Origin: Actinoallomurus soli
Lineage (GTDB): Bacteria; Actinomycetota; Actinomycetes; Streptosporangiales; Streptosporangiaceae
Length of the DNA: 64,000 nucleotides
Reading direction: 5' to 3'
Assembly: GCF_024055715.1 (NCBI RefSeq)
Contig: NZ_JAMXMV010000005.1
Coordinates: 248,001-312,000, forward strand
Below are positions 8,665-17,700 of the stretch, piece after piece. Position numbers and translations under genes: made by a program. The notes beneath the pieces were generated by a model, which was not told the DNA's origin, searched no databases, and saw nothing but the letters and a program-made list of their open reading frames with translations. How positions within the stretch are numbered: the first letter of the stretch is position 1; every line of letters begins with the position of its first letter.

Positions 8665-10176
8665 ATGGTAGAGCGCTATGTGATGTCCGTTGACCAGGGC
8701 ACGACGTCGACGCGATGCATGCTGTTCGACCACGGAGGGCGGCTCGTCTCGGTCACCCAGCGGGAGCACAAGCAGCACTTCCCGCGGCCCGGCTGGGTCG
8801 AGCACGACGCCATGGAGATCTGGAAGAACCTCGAGCGGATCGCGCCGGAGGCCCTCGCCCAGGCCGGGGTCGTCCCGGAGCAGGTCGCCGCGCTCGGCAT
8901 CGCCAACCAGCGCGAGACCTCGGTGCTGTGGGACCGGCACACCGGCCGGCCCGTCGGCCGCGCCGTCGTCTGGCAGGACACCCGCACGGACGCCCTCGTC
9001 GGCGAGCTCTCCGCCCGCCCGGACGCCGACATGATCCGCGAGCGGTGCGGCCTGCCCATCGCGACGTACTTCTCGGCGCCCCGCGTCCGGTGGCTCCTCG
9101 ACAACACGCCGGGCCTGCGCGAGCGCGCCGAACGCGGCGACGTGCTGTTCGGCACGATCGAGAGCTGGCTGATCTGGAACCTCACCGGCGGCCCGAAGGG
9201 CGGCCTGCACATCACCGACGTCACCAACGCCAGCCGCACCCTGCTGATGAACATCACCACGCTCGCCTGGGACGACGACCTGCTGGCGTTCTTCGACGTG
9301 CCGCGCGCCATGCTGCCCGAGATCCGCCCCTCGACCGAGACGTACGCCCGCGCGAGCCGCGTCCTGCCCGGCGTGCGCATCGCCGCGGCGCTCGGCGACC
9401 AGCAGGCCGCGCTGTTCGGCCAGACCTGCTTCGCGCCCGGCGAGGCCAAGTGCACGTACGGGACGGGCAGCTTCCTGCTCCTCAACACCGGCACCGAGCC
9501 CGTCCCCTCGACCCACGGGCTGCTCACGACCGTCGGCTACCAGATCGCCGACGAACCGGCGGTGTACGCCCTCGAAGGCTCCATCGCCATCACCGGCGCG
9601 CTCGTCCAGTGGTTCCGCGACGGGCTCGGCCTGATCGCCAGCGCCCCGGAGATCGAGACGCTCGCCCGCTCCGTCGAGGACAACGGCGGGTGCTACATCG
9701 TGCCCGCGTTCTCCGGGCTGTTCGCGCCGTACTGGCGCAGCGAGGCGCGCGGCATCATCGTCGGGCTGACCTCCTACATCACCAAGGGGCACCTGGCCCG
9801 CGCCGTCCTGGAGGCGACCGGCTGGCAGACGCGCGAGGTCGTCGACGCCATGAACGCCGACTCCGGGCTCGCCCTCAAGGCGCTGAAGGTCGACGGCGGC
9901 ATGACCGCCGACAACCTCCTCATGCAGTTCATCTCCGACGTCCTCGACGTCCCGGTCATCCGCCCGATGGCCGCCGAGACGGTATCCCTGGGAGCCGCGT
10001 ACGCCGCCGGGCTCGCCGTCGGCTACTGGGCGGACCTGGAGGGACTGCGCCGCAACTGGCACCGCGCCGCGCAGTGGCTGCCGAGCATGGACCCCGGCCG
10101 CCGCGAGACCGAGTACGACAACTGGCGGCGGGCGGTGGAGCGGACCTTCGACTGGATCAAGCCCGCCGGCAAGTGA
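8665..10176 (+). CDS. glpK: Second glycerol kinase
   Basis: A 503-residue FGGY kinase, clearly homologous to the operon GlpK but well diverged from it. The phosphate motif [18 protein letters not shown], the substrate stretch WQDTRTD and the ATP-side [13 protein letters not shown] and [12 protein letters not shown] are intact, so it should be active. The ATG start follows AGGA and gives the standard N-terminus. It lies 34 bases after the IclR gene and is probably co-transcribed with it, so the regulator would control its own kinase. Having two kinases around one regulator suggests different affinities, or a preference for another polyol in this copy; that is inference. Confidence 0.93.
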   Translation: MVERYVMSVDQGTTSTRCMLFDHGGRLVSVTQREHKQHFPRPGWVEHDAMEIWKNLERIAPEALAQAGVVPEQVAALGIANQRETSVLWDRHTGRPVGRAVVWQDTRTDALVGELSARPDADMIRERCGLPIATYFSAPRVRWLLDNTPGLRERAERGDVLFGTIESWLIWNLTGGPKGGLHITDVTNASRTLLMNITTLAWDDDLLAFFDVPRAMLPEIRPSTETYARASRVLPGVRIAAALGDQQAALFGQTCFAPGEAKCTYGTGSFLLLNTGTEPVPSTHGLLTTVGYQIADEPAVYALEGSIAITGALVQWFRDGLGLIASAPEIETLARSVEDNGGCYIVPAFSGLFAPYWRSEARGIIVGLTSYITKGHLARAVLEATGWQTREVVDAMNADSGLALKALKVDGGMTADNLLMQFISDVLDVPVIRPMAAETVSLGAAYAAGLAVGYWADLEGLRRNWHRAAQWLPSMDPGRRETEYDNWRRAVERTFDWIKPAGK

Positions 10177-10185
10177 CCCGGGCCG

Positions 10186-10863
10186 TCAGTACCAGTGGTG
10201 GGCCTGCCACCAGGCCCAGGCTCGGCAGGGGTCGCCGTAGCGGGAGCCGATGTAGCTCAGGCCCCAGGTGATCTGGGTGATCGCGTTGTTGTGCCAGTCG
10301 GGCGCGACCGAGCCCATCTTCGAGCCGGGCAGGGCCTGCGCGATGCCGTAGGCGCCGCTGCTGGGGTTCTCGGCGTGCTCGTTCCAGCCGCTCTCGTGGT
10401 TCCACATGGTCAGCAGCGAGGGCCAGCACCGCCCCCAGCCCTTCAGGGCGTTCATCTTCTTGGCGTACTTCTGGTTGTCCGCGGCGCTGGGGTTGTTGCT
10501 CATCTTCTTCTTGAACGCCTCCCACTCCCGGCGCTTCCGCTCGGCCGCCGCGCGCTTCTTCGCGTCGCGCTCGGCGGCCTGCTCGGCCTTGTAGGCGCGC
10601 TCCCGCGCGCTGGCCTGGGCCTGGGCCATCATCGGGTCCATCGTGTAGCCCTCGAGGGTCCGCGCGAGGTCGTTCGTGGAGGTGTCCGCGGCGGCGCCGG
10701 CGGGAGGCTTCCCCTTGCCGAAGTCGATGTTCGCGACGACGAGGACCGCGGCCACGACGACGAGCGTCAGGATCACGCCCGTGTTGCCGAGCGTACGCCG
10801 CAGGATCCGCAGCGCGCGGGAACCCGCCGGCCGTTCGGGGGAGGAGGACTTCCGGGGGGACAT
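10186..10863 (-). CDS. Membrane-anchored transglycosylase-like cell-wall protein
   Basis: 225 residues. A short cytoplasmic start is followed by one membrane helix at about 25-45 (TGVILTLVVVAAVLVVANI), a highly charged Ala/Lys/Arg/Glu-rich helical stretch at about 85-125 that may form a coiled coil, and a C-terminal lysozyme-like domain. That domain holds WNHESGWN, AYGIAQALPGSKM and QITWGLSYI, the glutamate, Gly-Ile-Ala-Gln and trailing Trp pattern of soluble lytic transglycosylases. It would cleave or bind peptidoglycan outside the membrane. The ATG has AGGG upstream. It is convergent with the kinase gene, with nine bases between the stop codons. Confidence 0.78.
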   Translation of the reverse strand: MSPRKSSSPERPAGSRALRILRRTLGNTGVILTLVVVAAVLVVANIDFGKGKPPAGAAADTSTNDLARTLEGYTMDPMMAQAQASARERAYKAEQAAERDAKKRAAAERKRREWEAFKKKMSNNPSAADNQKYAKKMNALKGWGRCWPSLLTMWNHESGWNEHAENPSSGAYGIAQALPGSKMGSVAPDWHNNAITQITWGLSYIGSRYGDPCRAWAWWQAHHWY

Positions 10864-10876
10864 GCACCCTAGCTTG

Positions 10877-10935
10877 CACCAGTCGCGACACTGGTGACCC
10901 CGTTTGTCCACATATTCGGCTGTGACCTCTGTGAC
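10877..10935 (-). promoter_or_regulatory. Leader repeats upstream of the transglycosylase-like gene
   Basis: A perfect inverted repeat CACCAGT-CGCGAC-ACTGGTG lies 14 bases before the start codon and could hide the ribosome-binding region. About 25 bases further upstream is a direct repeat of GTCACA with three bases between copies. Function unknown. Confidence 0.35.
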
Positions 10936-10946
10936 GAAACCGGGTC

Positions 10947-11915
10947 TCAGGTCGTGAGGGAGGCCGCGAGTTCGGCGCGCGTGGGCGGGTCGGCGCCCCG
11001 CCGCCCGCACGTGATCGCGGCCGCCCGCGCCGCCTCGGCGCACACCTCGCTGATCACCGAGCCGGGGGCGGCGCGGAGGGCGTCGCGGCGCTCCGCGCCG
11101 AGCAGCCCCCGCTCGTACAGGCCGGCGAGGACGGCGCTCATGTAGGAGTCGCCCGCGCCGACCGTGTCGACGACCTCGACCGCCCGCGCCGGCAGGTGGA
11201 GCGGCGCCAGGCGCGGCGCGGCGACGAGAACGCCCTCCGCCCCCAGCGTCACGATCACGACCCCGCCGGTCTCCTCGACCAGTCCGGCCGCGAACCGCCG
11301 CGGTTCGGCGCCGGGCCGCAGCCACTCCAGGTCCGCGTCGCTGATCTTGACGACGTCCGCCGTACGCAGGAGCGCCTCGATGCGGGCCCGGGCGTCCGGC
11401 ACGGCCGCCATGACGTCCGGGCGGCAGTTCGGGTCGTAGCCGATCGTCGCCGTCGCCCGCGCCCGGCGGACGAGACCGGCCAGCGCCTCGGCCCCCGGCG
11501 GCAGCACCATGGCGAGGGAGCCGACGTGGAGGGCGGCGACGTCGCCGAGCGGCACGCGGGCCAGCTCCTCGGCGGTCCACTGCCAGTCGGCGGTCCCCGC
11601 GAGCCGCAGGTCGTACGTCGGCGGCCCGCCTTCCTCGTGATGCACGAACGCCACCGAGGAGGGCTCCGCGGCGGCCGCCACCGCGCGGGTGTCGACCCCG
11701 TTCCGTACCAGGTGGTCCCGGAGCGTCCGGCCGAACGGATCCTCGCCGATCCGGGCGATCATCCGGGTCGGGACGCCGAGCCGGGCCAGCCCGACGGCGA
11801 CGTTCGCCGGGCTGCCGCCGGGCAGCGCGAGGTACGCGCCGCCGGGCCGCTCGGCGACGAGATCGACGATCGCTTCACCGGCGACCGCGACGACGCGGGC
11901 GTCAGGGATCCGCAC
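10947..11915 (-). CDS. PfkB-family sugar kinase (fructokinase-like)
   Basis: 322 residues of the ribokinase/PfkB fold. The N-terminal sugar-binding signature GGSPANVAVGLARLG is at 33-47, and the ATP/anion-hole motif DTVGAGDSYMSAVLAG at 250-265 contains the catalytic aspartate D256. It would phosphorylate the sugar brought in by the upstream ABC transporter. The GTG start is preceded by AGGAGAG. It is the last gene of a four-gene unit in the order binding protein, permease, ATPase, kinase, which is the order of frcBCAK fructose operons; the substrate is therefore probably fructose or a related ketose or pentose. Confidence 0.87.
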   Translation of the reverse strand: MRIPDARVVAVAGEAIVDLVAERPGGAYLALPGGSPANVAVGLARLGVPTRMIARIGEDPFGRTLRDHLVRNGVDTRAVAAAAEPSSVAFVHHEEGGPPTYDLRLAGTADWQWTAEELARVPLGDVAALHVGSLAMVLPPGAEALAGLVRRARATATIGYDPNCRPDVMAAVPDARARIEALLRTADVVKISDADLEWLRPGAEPRRFAAGLVEETGGVVIVTLGAEGVLVAAPRLAPLHLPARAVEVVDTVGAGDSYMSAVLAGLYERGLLGAERRDALRAAPGSVISEVCAEAARAAAITCGRRGADPPTRAELAASLTT

Positions 11916-11985
11916 ACACTCTCCTAGGCTCGGGCCGTAAGGGCCGATCGGTTCGTCCGCCCGGCCGGTCGGCCGGGCGGACCGG

Positions 11986-12798
11986 TCAGGTCGTTCCGTT
12001 GCCGTTCGCGGCGTCGTCCAGGTTGCCCGGCGCCGCTCCCGTCATGATCGCAACCGTCTCGGCCATGTCCGTCTCCGCAGGGCGTACGACGGCCACCCGC
12101 CGGCCCAGGCGCTGGATGTGGATCCGGTCGGCGACGTCGAAGACGGCGGGCATGTCGTGGCTGATCAGGATGACCGGCAGCCCGCGGTCGCGGACCTGCC
12201 GGATCAGCTCCAGCACCATGCCCGACTCCTTGACGCCGAGCGCGGCCGTCGGCTCGTCCATGATGACGACGTGCCGGGCGAACGCCGCACTGCGCGCGAC
12301 GGCGACGCCCTGGCGCTGACCGCCGGACAGCGTCTCCACGGCCTGCTTGATGGACTTGATACCGATCTTCAGATCCCGCATGTGGTCGCTCGCCTCGGCC
12401 TGCATCCGCTTGTGGTCCAGCATGCGGAACACCGAGCCGAGGACACCTTTGCGGCGCATCTCCCGCCCGAGGAACATGTTGCTCGCGATGTCGAGGGCCG
12501 GCGCCACCGCCAGATCCTGGTAGACCGTCTCGATTCCCGCCCGCCGGGCGTCCGCCGGGCTGGTGAACCGCACCGGCCTGCCGTCCAGCAGGATCCGGCC
12601 CTGGTCCGGGACCAATGCCCCGGACAGCGCCTTGATCAGGGTCGACTTCCCGGCACCGTTGTCGCCGATCACCGCGAGGATCTCGCCGGGCAGCAGCTCG
12701 AAGTCCGCGCCGGACAGGGCGGTGACGTGGCCGTACCGCTTGACGAGGCCGTGCGCCTCGAGCACCGGGCGCGTCTCGGTCCCGCTCGTCTCGGTCAC
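11986..12798 (-). CDS. Sugar ABC transporter ATP-binding protein (FrcA-like)
   Basis: 270 residues with a single ATPase domain, unlike the double-domain RbsA/MglA proteins; this is the FrcA layout. Walker A GDNGAGKST is at 45-53, the signature LSGGQRQ at 157-163, Walker B VVIMDE at 177-182 and the switch histidine in LISHD at 214. It energises import by the adjacent permease. The GTG start has AAGGAGGG at good spacing; an in-frame ATG 29 codons upstream lies in the spacer and would encode an unusual lead-in, so it is rejected. Confidence 0.92.
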   Translation of the reverse strand: MTETSGTETRPVLEAHGLVKRYGHVTALSGADFELLPGEILAVIGDNGAGKSTLIKALSGALVPDQGRILLDGRPVRFTSPADARRAGIETVYQDLAVAPALDIASNMFLGREMRRKGVLGSVFRMLDHKRMQAEASDHMRDLKIGIKSIKQAVETLSGGQRQGVAVARSAAFARHVVIMDEPTAALGVKESGMVLELIRQVRDRGLPVILISHDMPAVFDVADRIHIQRLGRRVAVVRPAETDMAETVAIMTGAAPGNLDDAANGNGTT

Positions 12799-12862
12799 GC
12801 GCCCTCCTTCACCGGAGGAAGGACCAGAGGTGACGTGCTCATGATTCGCGCGCTCCGCTCGC

Positions 12863-13873
12863 TCATGTGCGCCTCCTTCGGGCAAGTTGGTCCACGCTCA
12901 CCGCGAGGATGACCAGGATGCCGGTGATGAGGACCTGGTAGATGGACGGCACTCCGGTCAGTTGCAGACCGTTGCGGATCACTCCGACGATCAGCGCGCC
13001 GCACAGGGCGCCGATGATGCTGCCCCGTCCGCCGAACAGGCTGACGCCGCCCAGCACCACCGCGGTGATGCTGTCGAGGTTGTCGGTCTGACCGGCCTGC
13101 GGGTCGCCGACCGACGTACGGCCGATCAGCAGCAGCGCGGCGATGCCGTAGATCACCCCGGCGACCGTGTAGACGGTCAGCAGCAGGCGACGGTCCGGGA
13201 TGCCGGTCAGGCGGGCGGCCTCGCGGTTGTCGCCGACCGCGTACACGTGCCGGCCCGCCGCCGTCTGGCGCAGGACGTACCAGGCGACCGCGAACAGCAG
13301 CAGCATCAGCACCGAGCCGTACGTGACGTCGGTGTTCCCGAGGGGGAACGTCCGGCCGAGGAAGGTCAGCGACGTGGGCAACCCGGTGATCGTCTGCTCG
13401 TTCGAGTAGACGTGGGTCAGGGCGAAGGCGATGTTCCACGTTCCCAGCGTCACGATGAACGGCGGCAGCTTCGCCATCGTCACCAGCGTGCCGTTGAGCG
13501 CGCCGAACGCCGTGCACACGGCGATGCCGATGAGGATCGCCCCGATGCCGGGCATTCCGGAGTGGACGGCCAGCTTGGTCATGAAGATCGAGCCCAGCGC
13601 CATGACCGCCCCGTTGGACAGGTCGATCCCGGCGGTCAGGATGACGATCGTCTGACCGACGGCCAGCGCGCCGACGACCATCACCTGCTGCACGACCAGC
13701 GACAGGTTGGCGCCGGTGAGGAACCGGTCGGTGCGGACGGAGAAGTAGACGCAGGCCAGCAGCAGCGCGAAGAGCGGGCCCACGGCCGGCAGGGTCAGGA
13801 AGTGGGAGGCGCGGGACAGCGCGCTCCGCTGCTGCGACACCTCGGTGCGGTCGGTCGCGGTCACCGTCGACAT
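12863..13873 (-). CDS. Sugar ABC transporter permease (FrcC/RbsC-like)
   Basis: 336 residues, a BPD_transp_2-type inner-membrane permease with eight to ten hydrophobic helices. GQTIVILTAGIDLSNGAVMALGS and GRHVYAVGDNREAARLTGI are the typical family stretches, the second being the cytoplasmic loop that contacts the ATPase. It lies four bases after the binding-protein gene and 64 bases before the ATPase gene, consistent with one transcript. Confidence 0.92.
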   Translation of the reverse strand: MSTVTATDRTEVSQQRSALSRASHFLTLPAVGPLFALLLACVYFSVRTDRFLTGANLSLVVQQVMVVGALAVGQTIVILTAGIDLSNGAVMALGSIFMTKLAVHSGMPGIGAILIGIAVCTAFGALNGTLVTMAKLPPFIVTLGTWNIAFALTHVYSNEQTITGLPTSLTFLGRTFPLGNTDVTYGSVLMLLLFAVAWYVLRQTAAGRHVYAVGDNREAARLTGIPDRRLLLTVYTVAGVIYGIAALLLIGRTSVGDPQAGQTDNLDSITAVVLGGVSLFGGRGSIIGALCGALIVGVIRNGLQLTGVPSIYQVLITGILVILAVSVDQLARRRRT

Positions 13874-13877
13874 CGGC

Positions 13878-14894
13878 TCAGCCCCAGCAGTTGGCCAGGC
13901 CGAACTGGACGTCCTTGGAGTCCACCCCCGGCTGCGCCTTGCTCGTGATCAGATTGACGCCGGTGTCGGTGTAGCCGCCGACCTTCTTGCCGCCCTTGGC
14001 GAAGTCGACGACCGCGTCCACCCCCTGCGAGGCCATCTTCAGCGGGTACTGCTGCGAGGTGGCCGCGATCTGGCCGGACTGCACGGCCTTGACCCCGGTG
14101 CACCCGCCGTCGATCGACACGATCATGACGTTCTTCTCTTTGCCGGCCGCCTTCAGCGCGGTGTACGCGCCCAGCGCCGCCGGCTCATTGATCGTGTAGA
14201 CGAGGTTGATGTCGGGGGCCTTCTGCAGGCAGTTCTCCATCGCGGTCTGGCCCTTGGCCTGGTCGCCCTGGGTGTCCTGCTGACAGACGATGCCCGGGTC
14301 GCCCTGCTTGAGGCCGAAGCCCTGCAGGAAGCCGTTGTGGCGCAGCACGCCGACGGTGATGCCGGGCGCCAGGTCGAGCATGGCGATCTTCGCGGGCTTG
14401 GTGCCGAAGGACGCTTTGGCGTACTTGCCGATCAGGATGCCGGCGTTGAGGTTGTTCGTCGCGAACAGTGCGTCGGCGGAGCTCTGCGGGTCCGGCGGCG
14501 TGTCCAGGGCGATGACCTCGATGCCCTTGGCCCTGGCCTTCTGGAGGCTGGGCACGATGGCCTTGGTGTCGCTCGGGGTGATCAGGATGCCCTTGACGCC
14601 CGCCGCGATCATGTTCTCGACGGCCGTCACCTGGCTGGCGTTGTCGCCGTCGAACTTGCCGGCCGCGGTCATCAGCTTGACGCCCTTGGCCTGGGCCTCC
14701 TTCTGCGCGCCCTCCTTCATCTTGACGAAGAACGGGTTGGTGTCGGTCTTGGTGATGAGGCCGACGGTGATCTCGCCGCCGGAGGCGGAGCCCTGCGCGC
14801 CCTTGCCGCAGCCGGCCGCCACGAGGGAGAGGGCGGCGATGGCGACCATCGCGCCGGCACGACGGCGGCGTGATGCCCAGACGTCACACTTCAT
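13878..14894 (-). CDS. Sugar-binding lipoprotein of the ABC transporter (FrcB/RbsB-like)
   Basis: 338 residues. A basic N-terminus and hydrophobic segment end in the lipobox VAAGC with the modified cysteine at residue 29, so the mature protein is anchored on the outer face of the membrane. The rest is a type I periplasmic-binding fold of the ribose/fructose class (ITVGLITKTDTNPFFVKMKEG at the start, a sugar-binding hinge near VSIDGGCTGVKAV). The ATG follows GGAGGAA. It is the first gene of the operon; two tandem LacI operators and a promoter lie directly upstream. Confidence 0.92.
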   Translation of the reverse strand: MKCDVWASRRRRAGAMVAIAALSLVAAGCGKGAQGSASGGEITVGLITKTDTNPFFVKMKEGAQKEAQAKGVKLMTAAGKFDGDNASQVTAVENMIAAGVKGILITPSDTKAIVPSLQKARAKGIEVIALDTPPDPQSSADALFATNNLNAGILIGKYAKASFGTKPAKIAMLDLAPGITVGVLRHNGFLQGFGLKQGDPGIVCQQDTQGDQAKGQTAMENCLQKAPDINLVYTINEPAALGAYTALKAAGKEKNVMIVSIDGGCTGVKAVQSGQIAATSQQYPLKMASQGVDAVVDFAKGGKKVGGYTDTGVNLITSKAQPGVDSKDVQFGLANCWG

Positions 14895-14960
14895 GCTGAT
14901 TCCTCCAACCCGGCCGCGGACCGTGCCGCGGCAGGTGACAGGGTGGTTCCCCCGAGGTTT

Positions 14961-14987
14961 CGGAAACGTTTCCGGGAAACGTTTCCG
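14961..14987. promoter_or_regulatory. Two tandem LacI-family operators
   Basis: Two perfect palindromes GGAAACGTTTCC lie head to tail, at 14962-14973 and 14975-14986, with centres 13 bp apart; the first extends to CGGAAACGTTTCCG. Such CG-centred palindromes are classic LacI/GalR sites. They lie just downstream of the -10 of the ABC operon promoter, in the position of a roadblock. Confidence 0.8.
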
Positions 14988-14989
14988 AG

Positions 14990-15019
14990 AATGTAAGACC
15001 CAGGCGTACGGTCTGTCCA
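14990..15019 (-). promoter_or_regulatory. Promoter of the sugar ABC operon
   Basis: On the minus strand: TGGACA, an 18-base spacer, then TACATT. The operators begin three bases downstream of the -10, so bound repressor would cover the start site. Confidence 0.5.
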
Positions 15020-15062
15020 GACCTGCGGGCAGAATCGTCCGGGGTGTGAGGGGGAGGACCGG

Positions 15063-16103
15063 GTGACACTGATTCCGAACGAGGCGCGGCGGCGCCGCAA
15101 GGTGACGATGCGCGATGTCGCGGACCGGGCGGGCGTCGGGCTCGCGACCGTCTCACGAGTGATCAACGGCAAGTCCGGTGTCGCCGCCGACCTCGTCGAA
15201 CGCGTTCACGAGGCGGCCCGCGACCTCGGCTACCGGCACGACCTCACCGCCAGCAGCCTGCGCCGCGCCGACCGCCGCACCGGGACGATCGCGCTGGTTC
15301 TCGAGGACGTCGCCAACCCCTTCTCCTCGGCCCTGCACCGCGCCGTCGAGGACACCGCCCACGCCGAGAACCTGCTCGTGCTCACCGGCAGCAGCGACGA
15401 GAATCCCGAGCGCGAGCGGGAGCTCATCGACACGTTCACCCTGCGCCGGGTGGACGGCCTGATCGTCATTCCCACCGGCGGCGCGGACACCGAACTGGCG
15501 GCCGTCCGGCGGCAGGGCACGCCCGTCGTCTGCGTCGACCGGCTCGTCGAGCTCGACCAGGTCGACACCGTGACCGTGGACAACCGGACGGGCGCGCGCG
15601 CCGCCGTCCAGCGGCTGCTCGACCTCGGCCACCGGCGCGTGGCGTTCCTCGGGGACATGGCGTCGATCTGGACCGCCCGTGAGCGGTACGCGGGCTACCT
15701 CGAGGGGCACGCCGGACGGCGGGTGGACGAGCGCCTGGTCCGCCGGGAGATCCGCAGTGCCGACGCCGCCGAGCACGCGATCCGCGAGATCCTCGACGGC
15801 GACGAGCCGCCGACGGCCGTCTTCGCCGCGCAGAACCTCCTCACCATCGGCGCCGTCCGGGCCCTGCAGCGCCTCGGCCTGCAGGACCGCGTCGCGCTGA
15901 TCGGCTTCGACGACTTCCCGCTGGCCGACATGCTGTCCCCCGGCGTCTCGGTCGTCGCTCAGGACCCCGCCGAGATCGGTCTGATCGCCGCGAGGCTCCT
16001 CCTCGGCCGCATCGCCGACGATGACGACCGGCCGGCCCGGCACGTCGTCGTCCCCACGACCTACGTCGCGCGCGGCTCGGGGGAGATCCCGCCGACGGAT
16101 TGA
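15063..16103 (+). CDS. LacI-family repressor of the sugar ABC operon
   Basis: 346 residues. The helix-turn-helix with hinge is at residues 15-60 (TMRDVADRAGVGLATVSRVING), followed by the two-lobed sugar-sensing domain (GTIALVLEDVANPFSSALHRAVE). The GTG start has GGGGGAGG upstream. It is divergent from the ABC operon, with two perfect GGAAACGTTTCC sites in the spacer, so local repression relieved by the imported sugar is the simple reading. The spacer is only 168 bases, so the same sites could also limit its own transcription. Confidence 0.9.
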   Translation: MTLIPNEARRRRKVTMRDVADRAGVGLATVSRVINGKSGVAADLVERVHEAARDLGYRHDLTASSLRRADRRTGTIALVLEDVANPFSSALHRAVEDTAHAENLLVLTGSSDENPERERELIDTFTLRRVDGLIVIPTGGADTELAAVRRQGTPVVCVDRLVELDQVDTVTVDNRTGARAAVQRLLDLGHRRVAFLGDMASIWTARERYAGYLEGHAGRRVDERLVRREIRSADAAEHAIREILDGDEPPTAVFAAQNLLTIGAVRALQRLGLQDRVALIGFDDFPLADMLSPGVSVVAQDPAEIGLIAARLLLGRIADDDDRPARHVVVPTTYVARGSGEIPPTD

Positions 16104-16176
16104 CCCGCCGGCCGGCGGACGGGGCCGGTTCGATTCCCGGCCGCGTCCGCCGGTCCCGCCGCCCCGGATCGGCGGA

Positions 16177-17460
16177 TCAGGTGACGATGGTGCAGGCGGC
16201 GCCGTTCAGGGTGAAGCCTGACGGCGCCGCGTTGGTGCCGCTGTAGGTGCCCTGGAAGCCGAAGCTCGCCTGGGCGCCGGGGGCGATGGTGGCGTTGAAG
16301 GAGACGTTGCGGGCGGTGACCTGGGCGCCCGACTGGGTGATGGCGGCGTTCCACATGCCGGTGATCTGCTGGTTCCCGGGCCAGGTCCAGGTGAGGGTCC
16401 AGCCGTTGACCGGCGTGGTGCCGTGGTTGGTGATCGTGACGTTGCCGGTGAAGCCGTTGTTCCAGGTGTTCGGGGTGTACGCGACCCAGCAGGCGGAGTC
16501 CGGCGGCGGCGGGGTCGGGGAGGTGGGCGGTGTCGGGCCGCCGGTGTCGAGGCCGAAGAACCGGATGGCGGCGGCGGCCATGCCGCTCATCGGGAGACTG
16601 TGGCCGGCGCCGGCGACGCTGATCGCCTCGACCTGGACGGCTCCGGAGGAGTCGGCGAAACGCTGCCGGGTCCAGCCGGACTGCGGCGTGTCCGTGGAGG
16701 TGGGCGTGGTGCTCAGGCCGTGCACGTTCGTCCACTGCTTGACCTCCTCCGCCAGCTCGGCGTAGGAGACCACGGGGTCGGAGGTGCCGTGCCACAGCTG
16801 CATCCGCGGCCACGGCCCCTGGTAGGAGGGGTTCGCCTGGCGCACCGCGTCACCCCACTGCTGCGCGCTCTTGCCGACGCAGGGAGCGGAGTTGCCCCCG
16901 GGGTTGTAGGACGCCTCGTTGGGGAAGCAGGTGAACGGCACGCCCATGAACGCCGCGCCGGCCTTGAAGACCTCCGGGTAAAGGGCGGCCATCGCGTTGG
17001 TCATCATGGCGCCGGAGGAACTGCCGGTCACGAAGACCTGGTTCGGGTCGCCGTGATATTGCCGCTCCGTATACGTCACCATGGACATGAGCGAAACCGG
17101 GTCGGTGCGGCCGCCGCGCACCTTCGACGCGTCGGACCAGTTGTCGAAACAGTTCATCTTCTTGGACGCCGATGGGAAGATCACGATGAAGCCGTACCGA
17201 TCGGCCAGTGACGCGAACTCGCTGGAGGAGTAGAACCCCGGCCCCGAGCCGCCGCACGGGTGCATGGCCAGCACGATCGCGGGCGACGCGGGAACCGAGT
17301 CGGGCCGGTAGACGTACATCTGCAGGTTGCCCGGGTTGTCGCCGAAGTCGGTCACCTGCACGAGGCCGGCCGCGGTGGCCTGGTGCGCGAGCACCACGGC
17401 CAGCACGGCGCACAGCACCGCGGCGCAGGCCCCGGCGAGCATCGTGGTGAGTCGTTTCAT
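16177..17460 (-). CDS. Secreted CE1/PHB-depolymerase-type esterase with CBM2
   Basis: 427 residues. A signal peptide (KRLTTMLAGACAAVLCAVLAVV) ends near AHQATAA. The catalytic alpha/beta-hydrolase domain follows, with nucleophile motif GSSSGAMM, the acid in HGTSDPVVSY and the histidine in GAGHSLP; this is the LpqC/poly(3-hydroxybutyrate) depolymerase-like group that also holds acetylxylan and feruloyl esterases. A Pro/Thr linker (PTPPTSPTPPPP) leads to a C-terminal family 2 carbohydrate-binding module with the usual terminal cysteines and tryptophans (NTWNNGFTGNVTITN). The CBM2 points to a plant-cell-wall or chitin substrate more than to a polyester. The ATG follows GAGGAGGGCGA. Confidence 0.88.
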   Translation of the reverse strand: MKRLTTMLAGACAAVLCAVLAVVLAHQATAAGLVQVTDFGDNPGNLQMYVYRPDSVPASPAIVLAMHPCGGSGPGFYSSSEFASLADRYGFIVIFPSASKKMNCFDNWSDASKVRGGRTDPVSLMSMVTYTERQYHGDPNQVFVTGSSSGAMMTNAMAALYPEVFKAGAAFMGVPFTCFPNEASYNPGGNSAPCVGKSAQQWGDAVRQANPSYQGPWPRMQLWHGTSDPVVSYAELAEEVKQWTNVHGLSTTPTSTDTPQSGWTRQRFADSSGAVQVEAISVAGAGHSLPMSGMAAAAIRFFGLDTGGPTPPTSPTPPPPDSACWVAYTPNTWNNGFTGNVTITNHGTTPVNGWTLTWTWPGNQQITGMWNAAITQSGAQVTARNVSFNATIAPGAQASFGFQGTYSGTNAAPSGFTLNGAACTIVT

Positions 17461-17529
17461 TCGCCCTCCTCTTATCGGTATTCGGGGCGTTGCCCTATCG
17501 ACGCGCGCGGCATCGATATCGGTCGCTGG

Positions 17530-17558
17530 AAAGTAGAACGGCGTCGATCGGGCGTCAA
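17530..17558 (-). promoter_or_regulatory. Promoter of the esterase gene
   Basis: On the minus strand: TTGACG, a 17-base spacer, then TACTTT, about 70 bases before the start codon. A palindrome lies directly upstream of the -35. Confidence 0.55.
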
Positions 17559-17566
17559 CGCCCAAC

Positions 17567-17584
17567 GCGCGCTTTCAAGCGCGC
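17567..17584. promoter_or_regulatory. 18-bp palindrome upstream of the esterase promoter
   Basis: GCGCGCTT-TC-AAGCGCGC: eight perfect pairs around two bases. It is placed about nine bases upstream of the -35, an activator or operator position. It is not the CebR cellulose box. Confidence 0.45.
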
Positions 17585-17613
17585 TCCGCCGGAGGAGATC
17601 GATTTACGCTGCT

Positions 17614-17645
17614 TATCAAGGCACTTGCTATCAAGATCCTTGATA
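17614..17645. promoter_or_regulatory. Tandem MarR-type operators
   Basis: Two adjoining 17-bp dyads: TATCAAG-GCA-CTTGCTA (one mismatch) and TATCAAG-ATC-CTTGATA (perfect), centres 15 bp apart. They lie between the divergent esterase and MarR genes. The AT content is well above the surroundings, as expected of a protected control site. Confidence 0.65.
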
Positions 17646-17700
17646 TAGGCCGGGAAAGTTACATCGGGCGGGCCGCGGGCGACCGCGATATCGTCTCCCG

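Noticed and set aside
10877-10935. Possible c-di-AMP (ydaO-type) riboswitch before the transglycosylase-like gene
   Set aside because: Such switches often precede actinomycete cell-wall hydrolase genes, but the leader is too short and I see none of the conserved helices.
16177-17565. Esterase starting 35 codons further upstream
   Set aside because: It would place a charged stretch before the signal peptide and include the promoter -10; the inner ATG has GAGGAGGG.
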